A stretch of DNA of 64,000 bases from Aliiruegeria haliotis (GCF_003003255.1 NZ_PVTD01000002.1:310001-374000); one strand, 5' to 3'; shown: positions 36,434-45,474, counted from the stretch's first letter. Notes: a model not told the origin generated them from the sequence alone. A program made the numbers and translations.

Positions 36434-38875
36434 ATGAGCATCCCCTCCAGCGCCCGCGTGGTCATTGTCGGGGGGGGCGTGATCGGTGCCTCGGTTGCCT
36501 ACCACTTGACCCGGCTCGGCTGGAAAGACGTGGTGTTGCTGGAACGCAAGCAATTCTGCTCCGGCACCACCTGGCACGCCGCCGGGCTGATTGCACAGTT
36601 GCGCGCCACGCAGAACATGACGCGGCTGGCAAAGTACTCGCAGGAACTATACGGCGATCTGGAGGCAGAGACCGGCCTGTCTACGGGCTTTCGCCGGGTC
36701 GGCTCGATCACCGTTGCCCTGACCGCGGAACGCCACGAGGAGATTTTGCGCCAGGCCTCCATGGCACGTGCATTCGGGGTAGAGGTCGAACCGATCTCAC
36801 CCGGCGAGGTCAAGGCCAGGTACGAGCACCTGAACTGCGATGATCTCGTCGGTGGCGTCTACTTGCCCAAAGACGGACAGGGCGATCCTTCGAATATCGC
36901 ACTGGCAATGATCCGCGGGGCAAAGGCTCGCGGCGCTGTGGCGGTCGAGCGGATCAAGGTGACCGGCATGCAAAGGGTTGGGCGTCGCGTCACCGGTGTC
37001 GAATGGTCCAGTGCGGACGCAACCGGCGTCATCGCCTGTGATCACGTTGCGAATTGCGGCGGAATGTGGGGACACGAGGTCGGCCGCATGGCCGGCACGA
37101 ACGTCCCGCTTCATGCATGCGAACATTTCTACATCGTTTCGGACAAGATCCCCGGGTTGGCGCAACTCCCGGTTCTGCGGGTGCCCGACGAATGTGCCTA
37201 CTACAAGGAAGATGCCGGCTCGATCCTGCTTGGCGCATTCGAGCCCAACGCCAAGCCCTGGGGCATGAAAGGCATTCCGGACAGCTTCGAGTTTGATCAG
37301 TTGCCGGAGGATTTCGACCATTTCGAACCGATCCTAGAATGGGCCGTGAACCGGATGCCGATGCTGGCCGAAGCGGGCATCCAGACCTTCTTCAACGGGC
37401 CGGAGAGCTTTACGCCCGACGATGCCTACCACCTCGGCCTCTGCCCGGAGATGGACAATGTCTGGGTTGCGGCCGGGTTCAACTCCATCGGCATCCAATC
37501 GGCGGGCGGTGCCGGGATGGCGCTGGCCGAATGGATGGAGTCGGGCGAGAAACCTTTTGACCTGGGCGACGTGGACATCAGCCGCATGCAACCCTTCCAG
37601 GGCAACCGGCACTACCTCTTCGAGCGCAGCAAGGAGACGCTGGGCCTACTCTACGCCGATCACTTCCCCTACCGGCAGAAGGCCACAGCGCGCGGCCTGC
37701 GTCGAACGCCCTTTCACGAACACCTCAAGGCGCGTGGCGCGGTGTTCGGCGAGCTGGCGGGGTGGGAGCGCGCAAACTGGTTTGCCGATGAAGGCCAGGA
37801 GCCGGACTACCGCCATAGCTGGAAGCGGCAGAACTGGTTCGCGAATGCTGCGCGGGAACACCGCGCAGTCCGGGAAAACGTCGGGCTCTACGACATGTCT
37901 TCCTTCGGAAAGCTGCGTGTCGAAGGCCCCGATGCGGAACGGTTCCTGAACCACGTCGCGGGCGCCAACCTCTGCGTCCCGGTGGGCAAGATCGTCTACA
38001 CACAGTTCCTCAACACTCGCGCAGGGATCGAGGCAGACGTGACGATCACCCGGCTTTCGGAAACGGCCTTCCTTGTTGTCACCCCGGCGGCGACCCGGCT
38101 CGCGGACGAGACATGGCTGCGCCGCCACTTGGGCACACAGCAGGTCGTGATCACCGATGTGACGTCGGGCGAGGCGGTGTTGGCCGTGATGGGACCGAAC
38201 TCCCGCCGCTTGCTGGAAGCCGTCTCTCCCAACACTTTCACCAATGATGCAAACCCCTTCGGAACGGCGCAAACTGTCGAGATCGGAATGGGTCTTGCAC
38301 GGGTTCATCGCGTCACCTACGTGGGCGAGCTTGGCTGGGAGGTCTATGCCTCCGCCGACATGGCTGCGCATATCTTCGAGACGCTCTGGGAAGCTGGCGA
38401 GGGCATGGGCGCGAAGCTCTGCGGCATGCACATGATGGACTCCTGCCGGATCGAGAAGGGCTTTCGACACTTCGGCCACGACATCACCTGCGAAGATCAC
38501 GTTCTGGAAGCCGGACTCGGCTTTGCCGTGGCGCGGGACAAGCCCGACTTCATTGGTCGCGAGGCCGTCCTGCGCAAGCGCGAAGCGGGGCTGGAGCGCC
38601 GGTTGGTCCAGTTCAGGCTGACCGATCCGGAACCGTTGCTGTATCACGCCGAACCGATCCTGCGCGATGGCGAGGTGGTGGGGCACCTGACATCGGGCAG
38701 CTATGGCCACACTTTGGGCGGAGCTGTTGGCCTCGGCTATGTCCCCTGCCCCGGCGAGACACCGGCCGATGTGCTCTCCTCTCGCTACGAGATCGAGGTC
38801 GCGGGCGCACGGATACCGGCAGAGGCCTCGCTCAAGCCGATGTACGATCCGAAGTCAGAGCGGGTCAAAGTCTGA
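36434..38875 (+). CDS. Dimethylglycine/sarcosine dehydrogenase-like flavoprotein (FAD-GcvT fusion), copy 2
   Basis: Also 813 residues and with the same layout as copy 1: VVIVGGGVIGAS at residues 9-20, His48 in TWHAAG for covalent FAD, FAO middle domain, and GcvT domains from about residue 470 (YVGELGWEVYA). The two copies are clearly related but differ throughout, so they probably handle different N-methyl substrates or successive steps. AAGGAG lies seven bases before the ATG at 36434. Its stop meets the stop of the converging GNAT gene with no gap. Confidence 0.89.
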   Translation: MSIPSSARVVIVGGGVIGASVAYHLTRLGWKDVVLLERKQFCSGTTWHAAGLIAQLRATQNMTRLAKYSQELYGDLEAETGLSTGFRRVGSITVALTAERHEEILRQASMARAFGVEVEPISPGEVKARYEHLNCDDLVGGVYLPKDGQGDPSNIALAMIRGAKARGAVAVERIKVTGMQRVGRRVTGVEWSSADATGVIACDHVANCGGMWGHEVGRMAGTNVPLHACEHFYIVSDKIPGLAQLPVLRVPDECAYYKEDAGSILLGAFEPNAKPWGMKGIPDSFEFDQLPEDFDHFEPILEWAVNRMPMLAEAGIQTFFNGPESFTPDDAYHLGLCPEMDNVWVAAGFNSIGIQSAGGAGMALAEWMESGEKPFDLGDVDISRMQPFQGNRHYLFERSKETLGLLYADHFPYRQKATARGLRRTPFHEHLKARGAVFGELAGWERANWFADEGQEPDYRHSWKRQNWFANAAREHRAVRENVGLYDMSSFGKLRVEGPDAERFLNHVAGANLCVPVGKIVYTQFLNTRAGIEADVTITRLSETAFLVVTPAATRLADETWLRRHLGTQQVVITDVTSGEAVLAVMGPNSRRLLEAVSPNTFTNDANPFGTAQTVEIGMGLARVHRVTYVGELGWEVYASADMAAHIFETLWEAGEGMGAKLCGMHMMDSCRIEKGFRHFGHDITCEDHVLEAGLGFAVARDKPDFIGREAVLRKREAGLERRLVQFRLTDPEPLLYHAEPILRDGEVVGHLTSGSYGHTLGGAVGLGYVPCPGETPADVLSSRYEIEVAGARIPAEASLKPMYDPKSERVKV

Positions 38876-39391
38876 TCAGGCGAGAAGATCGGCCTCGAAG
38901 TAGACGAGTATCCCCTCCAACGCTTCGTAGTCCGAATGGTAGGCGGTCCGCTCGCGGAACCCCAGCGACCTGTAGAGCCCAATCGCCTCTGTCAGCGCAG
39001 GCCCCGTGTCCAGCCGCATGATCCGCTGACCGTCCTTTCGCGCGAGCGCCATCAACCTCAGCGTCAAGTCCTTGCCGATCCCGTGGCCGCGCGCCTCGGG
39101 CGCGACATAAACCCTCTGGATTTCCACGATCCCCGGTTCGGTCTGCCGCATCATGGCGCAGCCCACTGGCTTGCCGTCAAGCCGGGCGATCAGGATCTCG
39201 CCTGTCGGTCGGGCGTTTTCCAGCAGATACCCCGACACCAGTTCCGGCACCCGCTCGATCGGATACTTGCTCGAAATCTTCTGCCAGTGTTCCGGCACGC
39301 GCTCCCGCAGGAAGCCAAGGTACGCCGTGAACAGGGCTTCGATGACCGGTCGGTCTTCGGGCAACTGGGCGGGGTCGATGACCACTGGCAT
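38876..39391 (-). CDS. GNAT-family N-acetyltransferase
   Basis: A 171-residue acetyl-CoA-dependent transferase. The acetyl-CoA loop V-x-P-E-x-R-G-H-G-I-G-K is plain in YVAPEARGHGIGKDL (about residue 92-106), followed by the C-terminal ETGxxLxEA-like stretch LDTGPALTEAIGLYRSLGF. GAGG lies just ahead of the ATG. It converges end to end with the demethylase copy 2, so it is a separate unit. The substrate cannot be predicted. Confidence 0.9.
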   Translation of the reverse strand: MPVVIDPAQLPEDRPVIEALFTAYLGFLRERVPEHWQKISSKYPIERVPELVSGYLLENARPTGEILIARLDGKPVGCAMMRQTEPGIVEIQRVYVAPEARGHGIGKDLTLRLMALARKDGQRIMRLDTGPALTEAIGLYRSLGFRERTAYHSDYEALEGILVYFEADLLA

Positions 39392-39722
39392 GATGTCCTC
39401 GCGTGTCGGTCGGCGGAATGTGCCACGGGACCATAGCGTTCATCATTGGCCGTGCGAAGGCGGAAGACCGGTTCCGGCGCCGTGCACGGTTCGACCGCGT
39501 CTAGATCACGGTCGAGCCAACCGCTTTCCGCAAGAGCAATTCCGGGGAAACTGGATCGGCCTACAGGTTTCCGAAGATGGCACGGACGATCCGCCCATCC
39601 CATTTCTGGACCAGCCCAAGGGAGTCAGCCGGATCAACTCCGTTCCCGGAGCAGTCAGCCTGTCGAGCCGCCTCGGAGCCTCGACAACGGCAGCTTCCGG
39701 CTGGCCTCAGGTGCCGAATGAG
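39392..39722. other. Non-coding stretch upstream of the repeat array
   Basis: About 330 bases ahead of the GNAT gene and before the 34-bp repeats; no supported gene. The part near 39400 should hold the GNAT promoter. A very decayed further repeat unit may lie at about 39690. Confidence 0.4.
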
Positions 39723-39891
39723 CAGGGTTGGCCCTTCTGTTGCCGGGGCGACGCGCAAAGCTGGTCGGTCCTCTCCCGAGCCGAAAGAGCAAATCCGGCC
39801 GACCCGACTCCGGACCGATTTAACAAAGTTGGCCGGCCCGTTTCCGGGCCGACGAAGCAAAGTTGGCCGGCCCGTTTCCGGGCCGGCCAGG
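39723..39891. repeat. 34-bp tandem repeat array, five units of increasing identity
   Basis: Units start at 39723, 39756, 39790, 39824 and 39858, with a period of 33-34 bases. Each has CAAAG or CAGGG, then a GG(T/C)CGG-type arm and a matching CCGGGCCGA-type arm. Units four and five share 29 identical bases; units one to three are diverged. The last unit contains the perfect hairpin GGCCGGCCCG-TTTC-CGGGCCGGCC (39865-39888). It lies at the 3' end of the class-V PLP gene on the opposite strand. Confidence 0.85.
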
Positions 39892-39922
39892 CGCTTCGTG
39901 AGTGGTGAAGCAGAATACGCCC

Positions 39923-41341
39923 TCAGGCAACCGCCTTGAATCTCGCGGTACTGGGGTCGCATTGATAGCGGGGGACAACCTGGTCGAGTCGCGACAACAG
40001 ATCGATGACGGAAGAGATCACGTAGCGCGCGGTGTCGTCGGACATCAGCGCGCTGAAGTTCAGACGGATCCAGCCCGGTTTCTCCATCTCGTTGCCCGAA
40101 AGCAGGTCGGCGTGCAGGCGTTGCGATGTGGCGCGGTCGATGCCGAGCAGACGGTGGGCATATGGCCCGGCACAGGCGCATCCGCCGCGGGTCTGGATGC
40201 CATAGATGTCGGAAAGCATGCGGGTAAAGAGCTGCTGGTGCACTGGGTTGCCGCGCTGGTCACGCACGAGGAAGGAGAAGATCGGCAACCGCCGAGCCTT
40301 GTCACATCCAAGTAGCGTCAGTTGGGGGTGCTGGAGCCAGGCGGCCTTCGCCATGGCGTTCAGCTCCGCCTCCCGGTGATCGAGCGCATCCTGCCCGATG
40401 GCCTCCTTCACGAGGAACACCAACGCGGCGCGGATATCGCCGACGATATTGGGTGTGCCCGCTTCTTCGCGCGTCGCCAGGTCGGAGGAATACGTATGAT
40501 CCCACGGCGAGACGAAAGACACGGTACCGCCACCCGGCCAGCTCGGACAGTCCCGGCGCACGGCCTTGTCGCGCAGGATGAGCACGCCAGTGGCCCCGGG
40601 CCCTCCGGGAAACTTGTGCGGAGACAGCACGATGGCATCCTTTGCCGCCGCCCCTTCGCCCATGTCCATGGCCAGATACGGCCCGCCGCCGGCATAGTCC
40701 CATACAGACAGCGCGCCGTGACGCTTGAGCACCGTCGTGACGGCGACATCATCGGTGACGATACCCGTGACGTTGGAGGCGGCCGAGAAGCTACCGATCT
40801 TGATGTCGGCCTCCCCATGCTCCTTCAAGGCCGCCTCCAGCGCCGCAAGGTCCGGTCCGCCGGAGGGCCCTTCCGGGATCTCCACGACCTTGGCCTTGCT
40901 CTCCCGCCACGGCAGGATGTTGGAATGGTGTTCGTACGGACCGATAAAGACGACCGGGTTGGCGGCCTCCTCGATCCCCAGCAATGTGACCAGCCTGTTG
41001 AGGCCGGCAGTCGCCCCCGATCCCGCGAAAATGACGGAGCAGTCGTTCCCTGCATTGGTCAGGCGTGCGATTTCCGCCCGTGCCTGCGCTCGCAACCGGG
41101 TCATGTAGGCGCCACAGTAGGAAGCCTCTGTGTGGCTGTTGGCGTAAAAGGGCAGAACGTGCTCTGCGATGAAGTCCTCGACCTGGCGCAGCGCCCGGCC
41201 AGAGGCGACGTAGTCGGCGTACACCAGCTTCACCGGCCCATCCAGGCCGGGTATTTCAACGCCTTCGCCGATCAGTCCGTCGCGCAGATCGGCCATCACG
41301 TTGACACCCTGCAAGTTGGATTTGAATTGATCGAGAGACAT
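39923..41341 (-). CDS. Class-V aminotransferase-fold PLP enzyme (cysteine desulfurase-like)
   Basis: A 472-residue fold-type I PLP enzyme related to NifS/Csd. The PLP lysine is in LSPHKFPGGPGATGVL; the phosphate-binding region is FAGSGATAGLNRL, and VWDYAGGGPYLAMDM has the Asp expected to contact the PLP ring. A cysteine-rich stretch TRGGCACAGPYAH may be the catalytic-Cys loop. It is divergent from an Lrp-type regulator with a palindrome between them, suggesting amino-acid-responsive control. The true substrate (cysteine, selenocysteine, kynurenine-like or another) is unknown. Confidence 0.82.
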   Translation of the reverse strand: MSLDQFKSNLQGVNVMADLRDGLIGEGVEIPGLDGPVKLVYADYVASGRALRQVEDFIAEHVLPFYANSHTEASYCGAYMTRLRAQARAEIARLTNAGNDCSVIFAGSGATAGLNRLVTLLGIEEAANPVVFIGPYEHHSNILPWRESKAKVVEIPEGPSGGPDLAALEAALKEHGEADIKIGSFSAASNVTGIVTDDVAVTTVLKRHGALSVWDYAGGGPYLAMDMGEGAAAKDAIVLSPHKFPGGPGATGVLILRDKAVRRDCPSWPGGGTVSFVSPWDHTYSSDLATREEAGTPNIVGDIRAALVFLVKEAIGQDALDHREAELNAMAKAAWLQHPQLTLLGCDKARRLPIFSFLVRDQRGNPVHQQLFTRMLSDIYGIQTRGGCACAGPYAHRLLGIDRATSQRLHADLLSGNEMEKPGWIRLNFSALMSDDTARYVISSVIDLLSRLDQVVPRYQCDPSTARFKAVA

Positions 41342-41432
41342 CGGTGCTTCCTGTTCTTGTTGCTCCCGGAAGTCTGACCCGTTCGGATGATGAAAACTCC
41401 CCCTTTCTTTGCAATTGAACTCTCAATTTCCG

Positions 41433-41442
41433 ATCATATGAT
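41433..41442. promoter_or_regulatory. Palindrome ATCATATGAT in the Lrp/PLP-enzyme divergent gap
   Basis: A perfect 10-bp AT-rich palindrome, flanked by TTTC and GAAA, six bases before the Lrp start codon. Position and base composition fit an Lrp/AsnC autoregulatory site. Confidence 0.5.
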
Positions 41443-41448
41443 AGAAAT

Positions 41449-41910
41449 ATGAGCCATAATATAGATCATATAGACCGAAACATTCTGCGTGCCCTGCAAC
41501 AGGATTCCAGCCTGTCGCAGCGAGACCTCGCAGACAGGGTTGGCCTGTCACAGAATGCTTGCTGGCGCAGGTTGCGGGCACTGAACGCCTCCGGCGTGCT
41601 TCAGGGCAGCACGGCCCGCGTGGACCGGCGGGCGCTTGGCCTCGGCCTCGTGGTTTTTGTCATGGTCCGCACGCGGCACCATTCGGCCGGCTGGCTGGAG
41701 GATTTCCGTCGCCACGTTCAAGGCATCCCCGAGGTCGTTGACTTCTTCCGCATTGGCGGCGACTACGACTACCTGCTGAAAGTGGTGACCGAAACCATGG
41801 ACAGCTACGATGCCGTCTACCAACGGCTGATCTCCAAGGTCGAACTGGACTCCGTGACATCCTATTTCGCCATGGAAGCGATCGCCGAGCAGCGCCCCCT
41901 GCCGCTTTGA
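41449..41910 (+). CDS. Lrp/AsnC-family transcription regulator
   Basis: A 153-residue regulator. Residues 6-50 form the winged helix (IDRNILRALQQDSSLSQRDLADRVGLSQNACWRRLRAL), and the rest is the RAM ligand-binding domain with the conserved GGDYDYLLKV turn. There is no clear ribosome-binding site before the ATG (only gatagaa), so the mRNA may be leaderless or poorly translated. It probably senses an amino acid and controls the divergent PLP-enzyme gene. Confidence 0.92.
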   Translation: MSHNIDHIDRNILRALQQDSSLSQRDLADRVGLSQNACWRRLRALNASGVLQGSTARVDRRALGLGLVVFVMVRTRHHSAGWLEDFRRHVQGIPEVVDFFRIGGDYDYLLKVVTETMDSYDAVYQRLISKVELDSVTSYFAMEAIAEQRPLPL

Positions 41911-42025
41911 TACGCTACCGGACGCATGCGGGTGGCGCATGCCTCCTGCAACCGACTTGTGTGATGAAACTGTCAGACAGGGGCGGTAGACTCGGCCCGA
42001 CACCGGATATCGAAAAGGGAACCCC

Positions 42026-43336
42026 ATGGCCCGAACCAGTTTTCTCGGCGACCTGTTGTCCAATCTCTACGGCGTCGGTCGCTGGCCTCTCAGCAGCTCG
42101 GAACGCCGCTCGATCGAGGATCTGTGCATGGCGCTTCTGTCCAGCACGGGCGAGGTCTCCGGCATTCGGCTCGCCTCCACGATCCTGCAAAAATACAAGG
42201 CAATGAAGCCCGAGCAGAAACGCGCCTTCTTCACCTTCCTGAACGAGAAACTGGACGTGGACGCTCCGAGAGTCGCCGGCATCGCCCAGGCCTATGCCGA
42301 AGACCCCAGCATCGAGAACTTCACCGCCCTGGTCCGCGAGGCAGAGCCGCAACGCCAAGAACTGTTTCGCCGGCTCCACCAGGCCCCGGGCGCGACGGCG
42401 GAGATGGTGGCCTCCCGCATCGACCTGCTGGGAATGGTCAAGGAGCATCCGGAACTGAAGCGCACCGACATGGATTTCGTCCACCTGCTGCGCAGCTGGT
42501 TCAACCGCGGGTTCCTCCGGATCGAGCAGATCGACTGGAACACATCCGCGACCCTGCTGGAGAAGATCGTCGCCTACGAGGCCGTGCACGAGATCCACGA
42601 TTGGGACGATCTGCGCCGCCGCCTGCACCCGCAGGACCGCCGTTGCTTTGCCTTCTTCCACCCGACGATGCCGGATGAACCGCTGATCTTTGTGGAGGTC
42701 GCTCTGACCAAGGGCATTCCCGGCTCGATTCAGGGCTTGCTGGAGGAGGACCGAGAAGAGCTCAAGGCAGAGGAGGCGAATACCGCGGTCTTCTATTCGA
42801 TCTCCAACTGCCAGAAGGGCCTTCAGGGCGTCTCCTTCGGCAATTTCCTGATCAAGCAGGTGGTGATGGAACTCAGCCAGGAACTGCCCAACCTGTCGAC
42901 CTTCGTCACGCTGTCGCCGATCCCGGGCCTTAACCGCTGGCTTCGAACACTGGAGGGGGACGCGAAGGCTGCCCGCATCCTCGACGGCACCGCCACACGG
43001 AACGAAGCCGAAGCCATGGCCGCGCGATACCTTCTTGAGGCAAAGCGCCCCGACGGCTTCCCGCGTGACCCGGTCGCCCGCTTCCACCTCGGCAACGGCG
43101 CCATCCTTCACGACGTACACTTCGGCGCCGACACCAGCCCCAACGGGTTGAAACAGTCGAGCGGTCTGATGGTCAACTACCTGTATGATCGAGCCGCGAC
43201 GGAAAAGAACCACGAAGCCTTCACCGGCGACCACAAGATCTCCGCGAGCCGCGGCATGCGTTCCAAGGCCCGCAGCGACAAGGGCGGTTCATCGTCCACG
43301 AAAGAGCACCCCTCGCCGGAACCTGTCGGCAAGTAG
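42026..43336 (+). CDS. Malonyl-CoA decarboxylase
   Basis: A 436-residue enzyme that releases CO2 from malonyl-CoA to give acetyl-CoA. The family blocks are intact: FFHPTMPDEPLIFVEVALTKGIP, which carries the Glu of the active site, FYSISNCQKGLQGVSFGNFLIKQV with the catalytic Ser, and VARFHLGNGA with the catalytic His. The ribosome-binding site is AAGGGA. It sits upstream of a tripartite transporter operon. No malonyl-CoA synthetase (matB) is visible, so the malonyl-CoA source is not shown. Confidence 0.94.
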   Translation: MARTSFLGDLLSNLYGVGRWPLSSSERRSIEDLCMALLSSTGEVSGIRLASTILQKYKAMKPEQKRAFFTFLNEKLDVDAPRVAGIAQAYAEDPSIENFTALVREAEPQRQELFRRLHQAPGATAEMVASRIDLLGMVKEHPELKRTDMDFVHLLRSWFNRGFLRIEQIDWNTSATLLEKIVAYEAVHEIHDWDDLRRRLHPQDRRCFAFFHPTMPDEPLIFVEVALTKGIPGSIQGLLEEDREELKAEEANTAVFYSISNCQKGLQGVSFGNFLIKQVVMELSQELPNLSTFVTLSPIPGLNRWLRTLEGDAKAARILDGTATRNEAEAMAARYLLEAKRPDGFPRDPVARFHLGNGAILHDVHFGADTSPNGLKQSSGLMVNYLYDRAATEKNHEAFTGDHKISASRGMRSKARSDKGGSSSTKEHPSPEPVGK

Positions 43337-43347
43337 AGAGGCCATCA

Positions 43348-43379
43348 GGGCGGGTCTTGCGTCGTGCGGGGGCCCGCCC
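43348..43379 (+). terminator. Hairpin after malonyl-CoA decarboxylase gene
   Basis: GGGCGGGTC (43348-43356) pairs with GGCCCGCCC (43371-43379), including one G-U pair, 11 bases after the stop codon. No T-run. Confidence 0.5.
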
Positions 43380-43676
43380 GATGCTGGATCCGGGTGCATT
43401 CCGGTTTCGTTCCCGCCGCACCGCAGCGCAATCGGACCCCATTGTCCGCCTGCTCCCGAAAAATACCTGCATGGTTCAAATTGCCGCTGCGCCGCCGGGG
43501 CGGCCGCACGAAATTGAAAATTTCAAATATAAAACAGTATCTTAACCTCAATCGAACGGTTGCCCAGACAGTGCTTTTCACTCGGCAACTCGGACACATG
43601 CGCAAAGTTAGTGTTTGAATGTATACGTAAACCAATGCACAATCATGGTGCGTCTTCACTTTCTGGGAGGAGAATC
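43380..43676 (+). promoter_or_regulatory. Promoter region of tctCBA with two candidate operator palindromes
   Basis: A 300-base non-coding stretch with an unusually AT-rich centre (43510-43555). TTGAAAATTTCAA at 43514-43526 is an inverted repeat, and ATGTATACGT at 43619-43628 resembles the TGTATACA-like sites of GntR/FadR-type regulators such as MatR of malonate systems. A strong GGGAGGAG ribosome-binding site precedes tctC. The regulators are not identified. Confidence 0.45.
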
Positions 43677-44672
43677 ATGAAACTCGCACTGACCGGACTC
43701 GTCGCAGCGATCGCGATGACCGGGAGCGCATATGCGCAAGACTATCCGTTCCGCGACATCACCACCGCAGTCGTCTGGGGTGCCGGTGGCGGCACCGACA
43801 CAATCAACCGGATGATCATGGCCGAGATGGAAAAGGAGCTTCCTGTCTCCATCAACGTGATCAACCAGACCGGCGGGGTCGCAGGCTCCAACGGCATGGT
43901 CTACGTGATGAACCAGCCAGACGATGGCTACACGCTGGTCGGCCTGTCCGAATCCAACGTCACCGCCGCCGTTCAGGGTGGCTGGGACAAGAAGTTCGAC
44001 TTCTGGTACCCGTTCATCGTCGGCGGTTCGCCGGACCTGATCTCGGTCGGCAAGGACTCGCCCTACAACACGATCGAAGAACTGGTTGAAGCCGCCAAGG
44101 CCGAGCCCGGCTCGATCCCGGCCGCCGCCTCTGGCGCAGGCTCCATTCACCACCTGAACCTGCTCGCCATCGAGCAAGGCTCAGGTGCGACCTTCAAGTT
44201 CGTCCCCTACAAGGGATCGGCACCGGGTCAGGAAGCCGCGCTTGCCGGTGAAGTCGCGCTGGTCGTGACCTCTCTCGCCGAGCAGGCGCCGCTGATCCTC
44301 GGCGGCGAGTTGAAGCCCCTGGCGACCCTGACGCCCGAATCCGCAAAGATCGGCGACATGGAAATCCCCTCGGCCTTCGACAGCTTTGACGGCCTGGACA
44401 AGTACCTGCCGCTCAAGCAGGCCATCGGGTTCGCGGTGCACGCATCGGCCTCCGACGATGTGAAGGCCGCGCTTGGCGCCGCGTTCGAAAAGGCCATCGC
44501 CGGCGAGACCGTCGCCACCTGGGCGGCGGAGAACTACTACGACGTGGGCGGTCAGTATGGCGACGAAGCCACTGCCCTGTTCTCGAAACTGGAAAGCACC
44601 TTTGCCTGGACCCTGCACGAGCTTGGCGCCGCCAAGGTCGACCCGGCCACGCTGGGTATCGAGAAGCCTTAA
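43677..44672 (+). CDS. Tripartite tricarboxylate transporter substrate-binding protein (TctC-type)
   Basis: A 331-residue periplasmic binding protein of the Bug/TctC family with a Sec signal ending SAYAQDYPF. Mature marks: TTAVVWGAGGGTDTINRM near the start (typically PxxPGGxxD in this family, here altered to WGAGGGTD) and the ligand loop PAAASGAGSIHHLN. It captures a carboxylate for TctBA. A perfect hairpin follows, so its message may be more stable than that of the permeases. Substrate is unknown; a di- or tricarboxylate is usual. Confidence 0.92.
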   Translation: MKLALTGLVAAIAMTGSAYAQDYPFRDITTAVVWGAGGGTDTINRMIMAEMEKELPVSINVINQTGGVAGSNGMVYVMNQPDDGYTLVGLSESNVTAAVQGGWDKKFDFWYPFIVGGSPDLISVGKDSPYNTIEELVEAAKAEPGSIPAAASGAGSIHHLNLLAIEQGSGATFKFVPYKGSAPGQEAALAGEVALVVTSLAEQAPLILGGELKPLATLTPESAKIGDMEIPSAFDSFDGLDKYLPLKQAIGFAVHASASDDVKAALGAAFEKAIAGETVATWAAENYYDVGGQYGDEATALFSKLESTFAWTLHELGAAKVDPATLGIEKP

Positions 44673-44684
44673 GTCGCAACCAAC

Positions 44685-44711
44685 GGAGCGGGGCCCTTGC
44701 GGCCCCGCTCC
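44685..44711 (+). terminator. Intercistronic 11-bp hairpin between tctC and tctB
   Basis: GGAGCGGGGCC (44685-44695) and GGCCCCGCTCC (44701-44711) pair perfectly around CTTGC. It lies within the 57-base tctC-tctB gap and probably stabilises the tctC message or partly ends transcription. Confidence 0.7.
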
Positions 44712-44729
44712 TCGTTTCCAGGAGCGAAC

Positions 44730-45473
44730 ATGGAAGACAAGACCGCCCTGCGGGCGCGAGACTTCTGGACATCGCTGATCCTTATCGCCCTGTCCGTCTT
44801 CTTTCTCTGGCGTACCACGCACATCCCCTTCTTCGATACCCAGACTGCCGGCGTTGCCTCCGGTGACTGGTTCAACTCCGCCGCCGTCGTCCCCTACGGC
44901 ATCTTCGGCCTCATGCTGCTTTGTTCGCTGGGCTTGCTCGCGATCTCCATCAAGGATGGCGGCGCAGAGCGTGCGCTGCACGGCGCAGGCGTCGGTTGGG
45001 AGCGGAACGAGATCGTGCGGATGGGCAGTATCGCCATCATCCTCTTCTTCTACATCTTCGCGCTGGTCCCCCGCGTTGACTTCGTCATCTGTTCCGCGCT
45101 GCTGATATCGGCGCTGGTCTACGGGTTTCACGACGGCCACCGGGACCGCATGAAGATTGCCGCTGCGGTGGTGGCAGCGGCCGGGCTCTATGCGCTCGTC
45201 ATGAACTTCCCGCAGTCCCAATGGGCCAAACCCCACGACGACGACTGGGTGACGCTCGCCCTCTGGGCTGGCCTGACGATCTACACGCTTCTCCGTCACC
45301 GCAGTGAATATGCGATCCGCATTGCCCCGTGGATGGCCGTGCTGGTGCCATTGGTGCTGGTGCTCGCGATGGCTTTCGGCTTCCGGCAGAACGTGCCGAA
45401 CCGTGCCGGGCTGCTCTTCAGTCAGATCGAATACCACTACTACGTCACCCTGAAACCGATGTGGAGCAAGTGA
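44730..45473 (+). CDS. Tripartite tricarboxylate transporter small permease (TctB-type)
   Basis: A 247-residue membrane subunit, longer than the common ~150-residue TctB. Hydrophobic helices are visible near residues 12-28, 53-73, 100-135, 143-160, 175-190 and 203-220. Start at 44730 follows CAGGAG. Its stop and the next start are one base apart, so translation is probably coupled to tctA. Confidence 0.88.
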   Translation: MEDKTALRARDFWTSLILIALSVFFLWRTTHIPFFDTQTAGVASGDWFNSAAVVPYGIFGLMLLCSLGLLAISIKDGGAERALHGAGVGWERNEIVRMGSIAIILFFYIFALVPRVDFVICSALLISALVYGFHDGHRDRMKIAAAVVAAAGLYALVMNFPQSQWAKPHDDDWVTLALWAGLTIYTLLRHRSEYAIRIAPWMAVLVPLVLVLAMAFGFRQNVPNRAGLLFSQIEYHYYVTLKPMWSK

Positions 45474-45474
45474 C

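Noticed and set aside
39723-39891. CRISPR-like array
   Set aside because: The repeats are contiguous with no unique spacers between conserved units and no cas genes are nearby.
39561-40181. Minus-strand frame through the 34-bp repeats
   Set aside because: It runs in a different frame over the end of the PLP gene, and its apparent peptide repeats are only the translated tandem repeat.
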